In this document: piece by piece, positions 26,501 to 35,486 of the stretch
Numbering within the stretch: the first letter of the stretch is position 1
Layout: every line of letters begins with the position of its first letter
Assembly: GCA_963729445.1 (NCBI GenBank)
Contig: CAVSNU010000003.1
Span: 1,349,739 to 1,413,738 of the forward strand
Source of the DNA: JACCZH01 sp963729445
GTDB taxonomy: Bacteria > Chloroflexota > Chloroflexia > Thermomicrobiales > CFX8
Length of the DNA: 64,000 nt
Direction: 5' to 3'
Translations under genes and position numbers: made by a program
Notes under the pieces: generated by a model
Told to the model about the DNA's origin: nothing
What the model saw: only the letters and a program-made list of their open reading frames with translations
The model's database searches: none

Positions 26501-26820
26501 ATGGTGACGACCCGACCGTTAGACGAACTCCAAGCGCAAATTCAGGCGTGGGCAGACCGCTACTGGCAGGGAACATACTGGCCGCCGCTCGCCAATCTGG
26601 CACGGCTCACCGAGGAAGCCGGCGAGGTTGCACGTGCCATCAATCAGATCTACGGTCCAAAGCAGGTCAAAGATTCCGAAACTGCTGCCGAGCTCCAGGA
26701 AGAGCTGGAGACCTGCTCTTCGTCCTGCTCTGCCTGGCCAACAGCACGCAGACCGACCTGCAGGCAGGTTTTGAAGGGGCGCTTGCAAAGTACAGGGTGC
26801 GGGATGAGGGCGGCGTATAA
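26501..26820 (+). CDS. MazG-like nucleotide pyrophosphohydrolase, one frameshift
   Basis: About 106 aa when joined. First frame: ATG 26501, LANLARLTEEAGEVARAI, giving the EExxE metal site of all-alpha NTP pyrophosphatases; then AAELQEEL. A one-base indel near 26706 is needed to reach GDLLFVLLCLAN in the second frame (the ExxD partner) and the end at 26820. MazG-type enzymes hydrolyse NTPs or (p)ppGpp. Short, single-domain type. Confidence 0.75.
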
Positions 26821-26902
26821 CGGTCATTCTGAAAACAATAACAGCGGGCCGGCATGAGAATACACCGGCCCGTTGGCACTGAATATGAGCGTTTATGCGG
26901 GA

Positions 26903-26968
26903 TTAGAACAGCAATACGATGATGAGAATGATGAGAATCAGGGTCAAAAGACCACCACCATAAATCAT
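26903..26968 (-). CDS. 21-aa hydrophobic membrane micropeptide
   Basis: The ATG opposite 26966-26968 is preceded by a near-perfect AAGGAGG (opposite 26973-26980, 4-5 nt spacing). It encodes MIYGGG followed by LLTLILIILIIVLLF and a stop: one short transmembrane segment with nothing else. Strong Shine-Dalgarno plus a pure TM helix argue for real translation. No family is claimed. Confidence 0.6.
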   Translation of the reverse strand: MIYGGGLLTLILIILIIVLLF

Positions 26969-27182
26969 TGCGTCCTCCTTCGTTGTCACCGGGCTGGAGC
27001 ATCTCAATGTTGAGACCACACCCGGTTACGGCGTGCGCCTGACGGAGCAGCCCATCGGCGTGCTTTATCCATCACTACAACCACTGTAACGGCGATCAGG
27101 ACGCGATAACACGTATCGGTACACAGAAAACGGGCACAGATCGGGATACATTCATGGCTGAATAGGGGGAAAAGGCGGCGTT

Positions 27183-27597
27183 TTAGCCCCCGTAGAGCTG
27201 CTCCCGGATGACGTTCACCTTCGCGCGCAGGTTGGAGTCGCTCTCCAGACCCTTCTCGATCTTGGCGATACCGTGCATGATCGTGGAGTGATCGCGGCCA
27301 CCGAGGAGCTTGCCGATCTCTACCAACGCCTCGTGAAGCTTCAGGAGATATTCGCGCCGGATGACATCGTGGATGCTGCCGCGCCTGCGAAGATCCTCCA
27401 GGATGCTATGCCAGCTCGGCAATCACGTCCTCTTCGGAAGACTCCTCGGAGAGCGTCGAACAGTCCAAGCGGAAATCGGCGGGCTGCTCAGGTTCAAGGC
27501 GGAGAGGTCCCTGCCGCGCGAACCGGGCGAATTCTTCGCGCTTGGCGGTGTCTAGTCCGAAACGGTCGAAAATCTCGGCGATTCGGTTCTCGTCCAT
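27183..27597 (-). CDS. Small DnaA domain IV-like (Bac_DnaA_C) protein, one frameshift
   Basis: The second frame carries EIGKLLGGRDHSTIMHGIAK, the DnaA-box-binding signature (GGRDHSTVMH) of DnaA domain IV, ending at IREQLYGG. It is preceded by a ~60-aa part (ATG 27597, MDENRIAEIFDRFGLD) in another frame; a one-base indel near 27410 joins them into about 137 aa. No AAA+ domain lies upstream, so this is not a full DnaA: it could be a stand-alone DNA-binding protein recognising DnaA boxes, or a remnant. It is at the edge of the genome switch, so missing sequence is possible. Confidence 0.65.
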
Positions 27598-27714
27598 CCG
27601 TGCTCCGTTGCCGCAAGAGCTTACCAGAATCTGTAAAGCACTACGCACCGTTGACAACAGGCTTGACAACTTGACACCCGAGGAGTCTCTGAATCCCCGT
27701 AAGGTTTTTGGTGC
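27598..27714. other. Likely junction interval between two unrelated genomes
   Basis: No gene. Left of it genes and repeats look Chloroflexota; right of it Acidobacteriota. It has three TTGACA-like motifs in 27 bp (about 27650-27676). I cannot place the breakpoint exactly. Confidence 0.4.
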
Positions 27715-27938
27715 GGAAGAGAGGACTCGTCCCCTTTGGGCCGATCGCGAAGCGCGACGGCCGAGCGGCCGGAAGAGAGGACTCGACCCCTTTAGGCCGA
27801 GCGCGAAGCGCGACGGCCGAGTGGCTGGAAGAGAGGACTCGACCCCTTTAGGCCGAGCGCGAAGCGCGACGGCCGAGTGGCTGGAAGAGAGGACTCGACC
27901 CCTCCAGGCCGAGCGCGGAGCGCGACGGCCGAGTGGCT
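27715..27938 (-). repeat. Four 56-bp tandem units derived from a tRNA 3' end
   Basis: Units 27715-27770, 27771-27826, 27827-27882 and 27883-27938. Each contains on the minus strand TCGAGTCCTCTCTTCC, identical to the T-arm and acceptor strand of the adjacent tRNA-Leu, followed or preceded by a hairpin core GGCCG...CGCGCTTCGCG...CGGCC. Frames reading through are spurious. Confidence 0.85.
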
Positions 27939-27992
27939 GAGTCTCTCTTTCGCGCCAAAATGAAAAGGCCAACCATAGGTTGGCCTTTCATT
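27939..27992 (-). terminator. Hairpin after tRNA-Leu
   Basis: On the minus strand, AAAGGCCAACC TATGG GGTTGGCCTTTTCATTTTGG: a stem of about 11 bp followed by a T-rich tract. It lies just downstream of tRNA-Leu and should end its transcript. Confidence 0.7.
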
Positions 27993-28078
27993 TGGTGCGG
28001 AAGAGAGGACTCGAACCTCCACGGGGTTGCCCCCGCCAGCCCCTCAAGCTGGTGCGTCTGCCATTCCGCCACTTCCGC
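27993..28078 (-). tRNA. tRNA-Leu (GAG)
   Basis: Acceptor GCGGAAG/CTTCCGC, anticodon loop TTGAGGG in stem CCAGC/GCTGG giving GAG, long variable arm (GCGGGGGCAACCCCGT), T arm GAGGTTCGAGTCCTC, encoded CCA. 86 nt as expected for a class II tRNA. Confidence 0.95.
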
Positions 28079-28122
28079 GAAGAGAGGGTCCGTCTGGTGC
28101 GGGCTTCAGCCCGCCGTCGTGC

Positions 28123-28503
28123 TTACTGTCCCTGCGGCGGAGGCGGCGTGCCCTCCGACGGGGGATCCGGCTGCGGCTGCGGGGGCGGCTGCGGCGTCGG
28201 GCTGTCGGCCGGAAGCGTGATGCCCGACGGCATCTCCTCCGGTCCATCGACCCCGCCAACGACCGACCCAGGGCCCCGCTGGCCCCAAATCGCCAGGCCA
28301 AGCGCCATCACCATGAAGGTGACCGCAAGTCCGGCCGTCATCTTGGTGAGAAACGTGGCCCCGGCGCGCGCGCCGAACGCCGCCTGGCTGCCGCCGCCGC
28401 CGAAGGCGGCCGCAATGTCCCCACCCTTCCCCTGCTGCAGGAGAACAGTGACGATCAGCACGAGGCACACGACGATGTAGATGCCGACGAGTACGTAATA
28501 CAT
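28123..28503 (-). CDS. secG: SecG, protein-export membrane subunit
   Basis: 126 aa. Two membrane helices (VLVGIYIVVCLVLIVTVLL and ~60-80) separated by QQGKGGDIAAAFGGGGSQAAFG, the classical SecG loop, and a Pro/Gln-rich C-terminal tail. It is the accessory subunit of the SecYEG translocon. I take the ATG at 28503 (MYYVLVGIY); the frame continues 11 codons upstream without homology. It lies between tpiA and tRNA-Leu, the common tpiA-secG-tRNA arrangement. Confidence 0.93.
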   Translation of the reverse strand: MYYVLVGIYIVVCLVLIVTVLLQQGKGGDIAAAFGGGGSQAAFGARAGATFLTKMTAGLAVTFMVMALGLAIWGQRGPGSVVGGVDGPEEMPSGITLPADSPTPQPPPQPQPDPPSEGTPPPPQGQ

Positions 28504-28559
28504 GGCATTCTGCGCAGACTGAGGTCCACGCCACAAACGTCAATCATATATCAGAACAG

Positions 28560-28802
28560 GTGCCTCCGGTGCCACTGGTGCCCCAGGTGCCACAGGCTCG
28601 CCCGCCGAAGCCTTGGCGAAGGCGGGTGCGGTGCCTCAGGTGCGATCAGGTGCCTCAGGTGCGGTCAGGTGCCGCTGGTGCCACACGTGCGGTGCCTCTG
28701 GTGCCTCAGGTGCTGGGAGCCGGCAGCCGAAAGCCGGTAGCCGAGAGCCGGCAGCCGAGAGCTGGCAGCCGAGAGCCGGCAGCCGAGAGCTGGCAGCCGA
28801 AA
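28560..28802. repeat. GGTGCC-type repeats and a 14-bp minisatellite
   Basis: 28560-28710 has many GGTGCC(T/A)C(A/T) units at about 9-10 nt spacing. 28719-28802 holds six head-to-tail 14-mers (GCCGGCAGCCGAGA with small changes). The gap up to tpiA (28887) shows nothing else. Confidence 0.85.
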
Positions 28803-28887
28803 GCCGACTTGTCCGCCGTAGCTCGCTGGCATCCGGCGAGCGAAGGTGGATCGCCGATCGCGATCGTCGAAGCGGCCGAAGGCCGCT

Positions 28888-29646
28888 TCACCGCATCGCT
28901 TGGCGTACGATTTCGGCGAACGAATCGACCTCCAGGCTCGCGCCGCCAACGAGGGCGCCGTCCACGTCTTCCTCGGCGACGAGCGACGCGATGTTCCCCG
29001 GCTTCACGCTGCCGCCGTAGAGCAAGCGGCACTGCTCCGCCGCATCCGCGCCAAACCACTGGCGCAGGCGGCCGCGCAGATGCGTGTGCGCCTCGCCCGC
29101 CTGCGCCGGGGTGGCGTTGCGCCCCGTCCCGATCGCCCACACCGGCTCGTACGCCACCACCATCGTCGCCAGCTGGGCCCCGGTCAGGCCGTCCAGGCTC
29201 TGCTTCAACTGCTGATCCAGCACCGCAAGCGTCAGCCCGCCGTCACGCTGGGCGAGCGTCTCGCCGACGCACACGATGGGAATCAGGCCGGCGGAGAGCG
29301 CCGCCATCAGCTTGCGGTTCACGCTGAGGTCGGTGTCACCGAAGAGCGTCCGCCGCTCCGAGTGGCCGAGAATCGCGTACTCGGCGCCAGCCTCCTGCGC
29401 CATGCCCGCGCTGATCTCGCCGGTGAACGCGCCCTCACGCTCCCAGTGGAGGTTCTGCACGCCCACGGCGATGTTCGTGTTCCGCGCCGCCTCCGCCGCC
29501 GCATACACCGCCGTGAACGGCGGTGCGACGACGATGTCGATGCCGGTGATGTCGGCGAGCAGCGGCCGAAGCTCCTTGATGAACACGACGGATTCCTGCA
29601 CCGTCTTGAACATCTTCCAGTTGCCGGCTATGAATGGGGAGCGCAT
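28888..29646 (-). CDS. tpiA: Triosephosphate isomerase
   Basis: 252 aa, full length. Substrate-binding GNWKMFK near the N-terminus, catalytic His in YAILGHSERR (~95) and Glu in VVAYEPVWAIGTG (~165), phosphate loop LLYGGSVKPGN. Interconverts DHAP and glyceraldehyde-3-phosphate in glycolysis, cytosolic. It lies in the order gap-pgk-tpiA-secG on the minus strand. Confidence 0.97.
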   Translation of the reverse strand: MRSPFIAGNWKMFKTVQESVVFIKELRPLLADITGIDIVVAPPFTAVYAAAEAARNTNIAVGVQNLHWEREGAFTGEISAGMAQEAGAEYAILGHSERRTLFGDTDLSVNRKLMAALSAGLIPIVCVGETLAQRDGGLTLAVLDQQLKQSLDGLTGAQLATMVVAYEPVWAIGTGRNATPAQAGEAHTHLRGRLRQWFGADAAEQCRLLYGGSVKPGNIASLVAEEDVDGALVGGASLEVDSFAEIVRQAMR

Positions 29647-29649
29647 AAA

Positions 29650-29760
29650 CAGGTGCCTCAGGTGCCTCGCGTGCCTCCGGTGCCTCAGGTGCAGTGCCTC
29701 AGGTGCGCCAGGTGCTTCGGGTGCTTCAGGTGCTCAGGTGCTCCGGTGCGCCAGGTGCCA
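29650..29760. repeat. GGTGCCTCAGGTGC-type repeat between pgk and tpiA
   Basis: Ten or so short units GGTGCCTC(A/C) / AGGTGC in tandem, the same family as at 28560. Repeated in both gaps of the glycolysis operon. Confidence 0.8.
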
Positions 29761-29809
29761 GCAAGAGCGTGCGCCGATAGCGGGCACGGCGTCAACCTGG
29801 GCCGGCTCG

Positions 29810-30979
29810 TCAGGGCTTGTTCGGCAGTGCGGCGACGCCCGGCAGCTCGCGGCCGCCGAGGAACTCGAGCGAGGCGCCGCCGCCCGTCGAGATGTGCGTG
29901 ATCCGGTCGGCCACACCCGCCTTGTGCACCGCCGCGACAGAATCGCCGCCACCAATGATCGTCGTGCCCGCGCTGTCGGCCACTGCCCGCGCAACGCCGA
30001 GCGTGCCCTGCGCGAACGCGTCGATCTCGAACACGCCCATCGGGCCGTTCCACACGATGGTCTTCGCATCCGCGACGAGCGTTGAGTACAACCGGGTGGT
30101 CTCGGGACCGATGTCGAGACCCATGCGCTCGCCAATCGCCGGGTCGTTTACCTTGATCGTCTCGGCCGGCGACCCCGCTTCGAGCGCCGGGGCGACCACG
30201 TGATCCACCGGCAGGCACAACTGCACCTCGCGCGCCTTCGCGTGCGTGATGATGCTGCGCGCCGTGTCGAGCTTGTCCTCCTCGACGAGCGACTTGCCGA
30301 CCGGCAGCCCCAGCGCGCGGAAGAACGTATAGGCCATCGCGCCGCCGATGATCAGGCGATCCACGCGCGGCAACAGATTCTCGATCACGTCGAGCTTGTC
30401 CGACACCTTCGCGCCGCCGAGGATCGCGACGAACGGCCGCTCCGGCTCGCCGAGCGCCATCCCCAGATAGGTCAGCTCCTTCTCCATCAGCAGCCCGGCG
30501 GCCGCATCAGGGAAGTGCGTGACGATCGCCGCCACCGACGCGTGCGCGCGGTGCGCCGCCCCGAAGGCGTCGTTCACATATCGATCCGCAAGCTCCGCGA
30601 GTGAGGCGGCGAACGCGGGATCGTTCTGCTCCTCGCCGGCGTGGAACCTGAGGTTCTCGAGCAGCACGACCTTCGATCCCTTCGGTGCGCTCGCCTCGGC
30701 GATCGCCGAAGCGGCGGCCGGACCGATGCAGTCACTGGCAAAGGTCACCGGCCGCTCCAGCAACTCCCCGAGCCGCCCAGCCACCGGCAGCAAGCTGTAC
30801 TTCGGCGTCGCCGTCCCCTTGGGACGCCCGAGATGCGAGGCGAGAATCACCGTGGCGCCTTGATCGAGCGCGTGACGGATCGTCGGAAGCGCGGACGTGA
30901 TGCGCGTCTCGTCTCCGATCACGCCGTCCTCGATCGGCACGTTGAAGTCGACGCGCACGAAGACGCGCCGACCCTTCAA
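29810..30979 (-). CDS. pgk: Phosphoglycerate kinase
   Basis: 389 aa, complete. N-terminal RVFVRVDFNVPIEDG, ASHLGRPKGT, and the nucleotide-binding IIGGGDSVAAV near the C-terminus. Converts 1,3-bisphosphoglycerate and ADP to 3-phosphoglycerate and ATP. Starts 41 bp after gap ends. Confidence 0.97.
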   Translation of the reverse strand: MKGRRVFVRVDFNVPIEDGVIGDETRITSALPTIRHALDQGATVILASHLGRPKGTATPKYSLLPVAGRLGELLERPVTFASDCIGPAAASAIAEASAPKGSKVVLLENLRFHAGEEQNDPAFAASLAELADRYVNDAFGAAHRAHASVAAIVTHFPDAAAGLLMEKELTYLGMALGEPERPFVAILGGAKVSDKLDVIENLLPRVDRLIIGGAMAYTFFRALGLPVGKSLVEEDKLDTARSIITHAKAREVQLCLPVDHVVAPALEAGSPAETIKVNDPAIGERMGLDIGPETTRLYSTLVADAKTIVWNGPMGVFEIDAFAQGTLGVARAVADSAGTTIIGGGDSVAAVHKAGVADRITHISTGGGASLEFLGGRELPGVAALPNKP

Positions 30980-31019
30980 GTCGAGATCGCGTACGGAGTA
31001 TACTGTTCATGGACAGCCG

Positions 31020-32012
31020 TCAGAGCTTCTTCAGCAGATCGACGCAGCGGCTCGAGTAGCCCCACTCGTTGTCGTACCACGCCAGCACCTTCACGAAGTC
31101 GCCGTCCATCGACCTTGGTGTAGGCGGCATCGACGATCGACGAGTGCGGGTTGCCACGGAAGTCGATCGAGACGAGCGGCGCCTCCGAGTACTCGAGGAT
31201 GCCCTTGAGCGGGCCATCGGCTGCCGCCTTGAATGCTGCGTTCACCTCTTCGGCGGTCGCCTTCTTCTCGAGCTGCGCCACGAGGTCGACCACCGAGACG
31301 TTCGGCGTCGGCACGCGCATCGCGATGCCGTCGAGCCTGCCCTTCAGCTCCGGCAGCACCACGCCCACCGCCGTCGCCGCGCCCGTCGTCGTCGGGATGA
31401 TCGACACGCCGCCGCGCGCGCCCGCCGCAGATCCTTGTGCGGCAGGTCGAGCAGGTTCTGGTCGTTCGTGTAGGAGTGCACGGTCGTCATCCAGCCCTTG
31501 CGGATGCCGAACGTCTCGTGCAGCACCTTCGCGACCGGCGCCAGGCAGTTGGTCGTGCAGGACGCGTTCGAGATGATGTGGTGCTTCGCCGGGTCGTAGA
31601 TCTCGTCGTTCACGCCGAGCACGATCGTCACGTCGGGCTTCTTCGCCGGCGCCGTGATGATGACCTTCTTCGCGCCCGCGGCGAGGTGCTTCGCGGCGTC
31701 CTCACGATCGGTGAAAATGCCGGTCGACTCGAACACGATGTCCACGCCGAGGGCCTTCCACGGCAGCTCCGCGGGGTCCCGCTTCGAGAGCACCTTGAAC
31801 TCGTCGCCATCGACGGTGATCGCGTCGCCCGTGGCCTCGATTTGCCGTCGAGGTTCCCCAGCACCGAGTCGTACTTCAGCAGGTGCGCCAGCGTCGCCGC
31901 GTCCGTCAGGTCGTTGACCGCCACGAAGTCGATGTCCGCATCGTCGCATCGCCGCGCGCATGATGTTCCGGCCGATGCGCCCGAACCCGTTGATGCCAAC
32001 CTTGATCGCCAT
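31020..32012 (-). CDS. gap: Glyceraldehyde-3-phosphate dehydrogenase, several frameshifts
   Basis: ATG at 32012 gives MAIKVGINGFGRIGRN (NAD-binding). Active-site SNASCTTNCLAPVAKVL is seen, plus HSYTNDQNLLD. The C-terminal NEWGYSSRCVDLL ends at 31020 in a different frame. At least three indels (about 31940, 31420, 31110) are needed to join it. As an essential glycolytic gene in an intact operon, it is most likely functional and the indels are assembly errors. Confidence 0.9.
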
Positions 32013-32153
32013 CGATGCTCCTCCGGGGTGTCCACGCCTCAGGTAGCCGTTCGGCTGCCCGAGCAAACGTGACATTTTATCCATGGCTTGCGGCGGTTCA
32101 AACCCGGCGACTATACTCCTCGTCGATAACCGCTCTTGTTTTCTGTCGGTTAG

Positions 32154-33495
32154 ATGTATCTCCTCTACAGCCTCTTCGCGCTCGCGCTCTTCGTGGCGGT
32201 CTCGCCCTGGCTGCTCTACCAGGCGATCCGTACAGGAAATACGTCGGCAGCCTCACCCAGCGGATGGGCTCTCTCCCCGTGTCCTTCAACATGGACGGCG
32301 AGCCGTCCATCTGGATTCACGCGGTGTCGGTCGGCGAGGTGCTCACGGCGCGCGCCGCTCATCCGCGACCTGCGTGCAGCGCTACCCGCGGCTGCGCATC
32401 TTTCTTTCGACGACCACGATGACGGGGCAGCAGCTGGCGCGGCGCAACGTGCAGGACGTGGATGCGGTGTTCTACTTCCCGTTCGACCTCGGCGTTCGTC
32501 GTGCGGCGCACGCTCGACCTCGTGCGGCCGCGGCTGTTCCTGATGATGGAAACCGAGATCTGGCCCAACCTGTTGCGCGAGTGCCGGCGCCGCGGCGTGA
32601 AGACGGCGATCGTCAACGGGCGGTCTCGCTCGCGGTCGTATCCACGCTATCGTCTGATCCGACCGCTGTTCCGCCGCGTGCTGGCGGACGTCGATCGCTT
32701 TTGCGTGCAGAGCGAGGAGTCGGCCCGCCGCTTCGTCGACCTTGGCGCGGACCCGGCACGCGTCACCGTCACCGGCAGCCTGAAGTTCGATTCGCTGGAC
32801 GTGCCGACGGCCGCGGCAGACGTGCGCGTGCGGGACCGCGTCGTGCGCTACTTCCGCTTGCCCCCGTCGCGGCCGGTCGTCGTGGCCGGAAGCACGATGC
32901 GTGGTGAGGAGCTCGCGGTGCTGCGGGCATTCCGCCGGCTCAAGACCACCTCGCCAGGCCGCTGCTGATCCTCGCGCCGCGGCACTCCGGAGCGGTTCGA
33001 CGATGTCGAGGGGCTGTGCCGGGCGGAAGGCTTCCGCACCGTCCGCCGGACGGAGTTGCCGGTGGACGCCGAGCCGCGCGCGGATGTCGTGCGTGCTCGA
33101 CACGATCGGGGAGCTGGCGCGGATCTACCAGGTGGCGACGGTCGTCTTCGTGGGTGGCAGCCTCGTGCCGACCGGCGGGCACAACATCCTAGAGCCGGCC
33201 GTGTTCGGCAAGCCCACGATGTTCGGCCCGCACATGCAGAACTTCAGCGGAGATCGCCGAGGCATTCGTCGCCCACGACGCCGGCGTTCAGGTGAGGTCC
33301 GAGCGCGAGTTCGAAGCGGTATTGTCGGACCTGATGGCCGATCCCGTGCGGCGGGCCCGTATCGGCGCCGCAGCACGGGCACTCGTCGAAGCCAACCGCG
33401 GCGCGAAGGACAAGACCATGCGCGTGCTCGTCGATCTGCTGCCAGTCGACGGGACCGCCACCGGCAAGGTGCGGCCGTTCCGCGTCGTCAACTGA
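32154..33495 (+). CDS. waaA: Kdo transferase, five or more frameshifts
   Basis: Fragments of one protein in order: MYLLYSLFALALFVAV (N-terminal membrane anchor), SIWIHAVSVGEVLTAR, FLSTTTMTGQQLARRNV, LFLMMETEIWPNLLREC, GSLKFDSLDV, VVVAGSTMRGEE, FVGGSLVPTGGHNILEPA (GT-B nucleotide site). WaaA moves Kdo from CMP-Kdo to lipid IVA on the inner face of the inner membrane. The fragments lie in alternating frames with nothing missing between them, so this is an indel-rich stretch rather than a decayed gene. Confidence 0.88.
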
Positions 33496-33521
33496 CCGGT
33501 CTGGAGCGGGACACGCAAGCA

Positions 33522-34554
33522 GTGCTGGACCAACTCTACCGACAGGCGATGCGGGTGCGCCGCGCATGGTACGGAAGGCGTGGCGGTGTCCGGCAGCGCT
33601 TGTCTCGTCCGGTGATCTCGCGTGGGCAACCTCAGCGTTGGCGGCACGGGCAAGACGCCGCTCGTCGCGGCGCTTGCCGCGCGGCTCGTGGCATGGGCGA
33701 GCGCCCGGCCATCCTGAGCCGCGGCTACGGCCGTCGACGGGTCACACCCGGTCCGTTGGTCGTGTCGGATGGCAGGCGAGTGGTGGCGTCCGTCGAAGAG
33801 TCGGGCGACGAACCGATGCTGCTTGCCCGCCTGGTGCCGGAAGCGATCGTGATCGTCGGCGCCAGCCGGTACGCGTCGGGCCGGCTCGCGGAGCAGACGC
33901 TCGGCGCCACGTTTCACGTGCTGGACGACGGGTTTCAGCATGTGCGGCTCGCGCGGGATCTGGACGTGCTGATGACGACGCCTGGAGAGATCATGGAGGG
34001 GCGCGTGCTGCCGCTCGGGCGACTGCGTGAAGGCGCGGCGGCGGCGGCCCACGCGGACGTGCTCGTGGTGACGGGCGCCACGGCGTCGGACGCCGCGGCG
34101 GAAGCGCAGTCGCTCGGCATCGCGCAGTCGTGCGGGGCGATGCGCGTGCTGGGCGCGGCGGAGTGGGTGACCCGTCGGACCCGCCGATCGATCTCGCGCG
34201 TCTGCTCGCCGAGCACGGGCCTGTGGTGGTGGTGGCTGGCGTGGCGCACCCGTCAGCGGTTCTTCGAAGGGCTGGAAGCGGAAGGCTGGGTCGTGACGCG
34301 GATCCCCTTGGCCGACCACCACTGGTTTACGGCGAGCGATGTCGCGCGGATTGCCGCGGCGGTCCACGAGAGCGGCGCGCGGATGGTGATGGCGACCGAG
34401 AAGGACGTGGTGAAGCTCGAGAGGCTGATGCCCTTGCCGTTTCCGCTGGTGTCGGTGCCCATGCGCCTGCACATCGAACCCCCATCGGCGCTCGATAGTG
34501 GATCGCCGACGCGCGACACCGTCGCGAGGCGCTCGCGCACGGGAGTGGCCGTGA
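33522..34554 (+). CDS. lpxK: Tetraacyldisaccharide 4'-kinase, frameshifted
   Basis: LpxK phosphorylates lipid A precursor at the 4' position. Visible: LDQLYRQAMRVRRAWYGR at the start, NLSVGGTGKTPLVAALA (P-loop), SRGYGRR, ESGDEPMLLA, HVLDDGFQHVRLARDLD (Walker B-like). Indels near 33625, 34170 and in the C-terminal part break the frame. The GTG at 33522 is a tentative start. The end overlaps the next gene as GTGA. Confidence 0.85.
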
Positions 34555-35486
34555 GGCACGCTCGAAGTACTGCGGCAGTGGCCCTGGCGCGCGGGCTCGT
34601 CCGGCTGCTGCCCGACGGCGGCGGTGCGCGCGCTTGGGTCGGCGGTCGGCGTGGCCGTGCTACTCCGATCGACCGCCCACATCGCCGGGTGGCACTGGCG
34701 AACCTCGAGCAGTGCTTTCCGGGCAAGACGACGGCGGAGCACCAGCGGACTGGCGCGCGCGCATGTTCGCGCACTTCGGCAGGTTGCTGTTCGAGATCCT
34801 GAAGTTCACGACGCTGCGCCCCGACCAGATGCTGGCGCGCGTGGAGTTCGACGGCCAGGAGCGCGCCGAGCATGCCTATGCGCAGGGCCGAGGCGTCTTG
34901 TTCTTCACGGGCCACTTCGGCTTCTGGGAACTGCAGGCGGTCGTCCATGCGCTCGCGTTGCGGCCGATCGGCGTGCTCGCCCGCGCGCTCGACAACGACC
35001 GGCTCAACACGCTCCTCGAGCAGATGCGCGGGTGCACCGGCAACACGGTGATCTACCGTGAGGGCGCCGTGCGCCGCGTCCTGCGCACGCTCGGCGCCGG
35101 CGAGGGCGTGGCGATGCTGATCGATCAGCACATGCACAGCCCGGACGCCATCTGGGTGAACTTCTTCCAGCGTCCGGCGGCCACCACCTCGACGCTTGCG
35201 GCCATTGCGCTTCGGACGGGGGCGCCCGTCGTGCCGGTGTTTGCGTTGCCGTTGCCGGGCGGGCGCTTCCGCATGGTGTACGAGCACCCGGTCGAGCCGC
35301 CGCCGCCGACGACTCCCGGACGCCGTCCACGAGTTCACGCAGCGGTGTACCGACGTGCTCGAGATGTACGTCCGGCGGCATCCCGAGCTCTGGCTGTGGA
35401 TGCACCGGCGGTGGCGTGACGCGCCCGTGGCCACGACGCGTGGCATGTTCCCGGTGGCGCGCGCGGACGAGGGCATCGATGGTTGA
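34551..35486 (+). CDS. Lipid A biosynthesis acyltransferase (LpxL/HtrB-like), frameshifted
   Basis: LPLAT-fold protein; key region FFTGHFGFWELQAV has the HX4E/D catalytic motif, followed by IGVLARALDN and MLIDQHMHSPDAIWVNFF. It adds a secondary acyl chain to Kdo-lipid A. Start GTG 34551 overlaps lpxK; the N-terminal 80 and C-terminal 55 residues are in other frames (indels near 34750 and 35330). The C-terminus HPELWLWMHRRW is typical. Confidence 0.85.

Noticed and set aside
27406..28072. Arg/Ser-rich minus-strand frames over the 56-bp repeats
   Set aside because: Their sequence repeats with the DNA units (LGRRASRSA) and crosses the tRNA; no coding signature.
28560..29327. Long plus-strand ORFs over tpiA and repeats
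   Set aside because: High-GC shadows rich in Arg/Pro/Ala; the minus strand encodes a clear TpiA.
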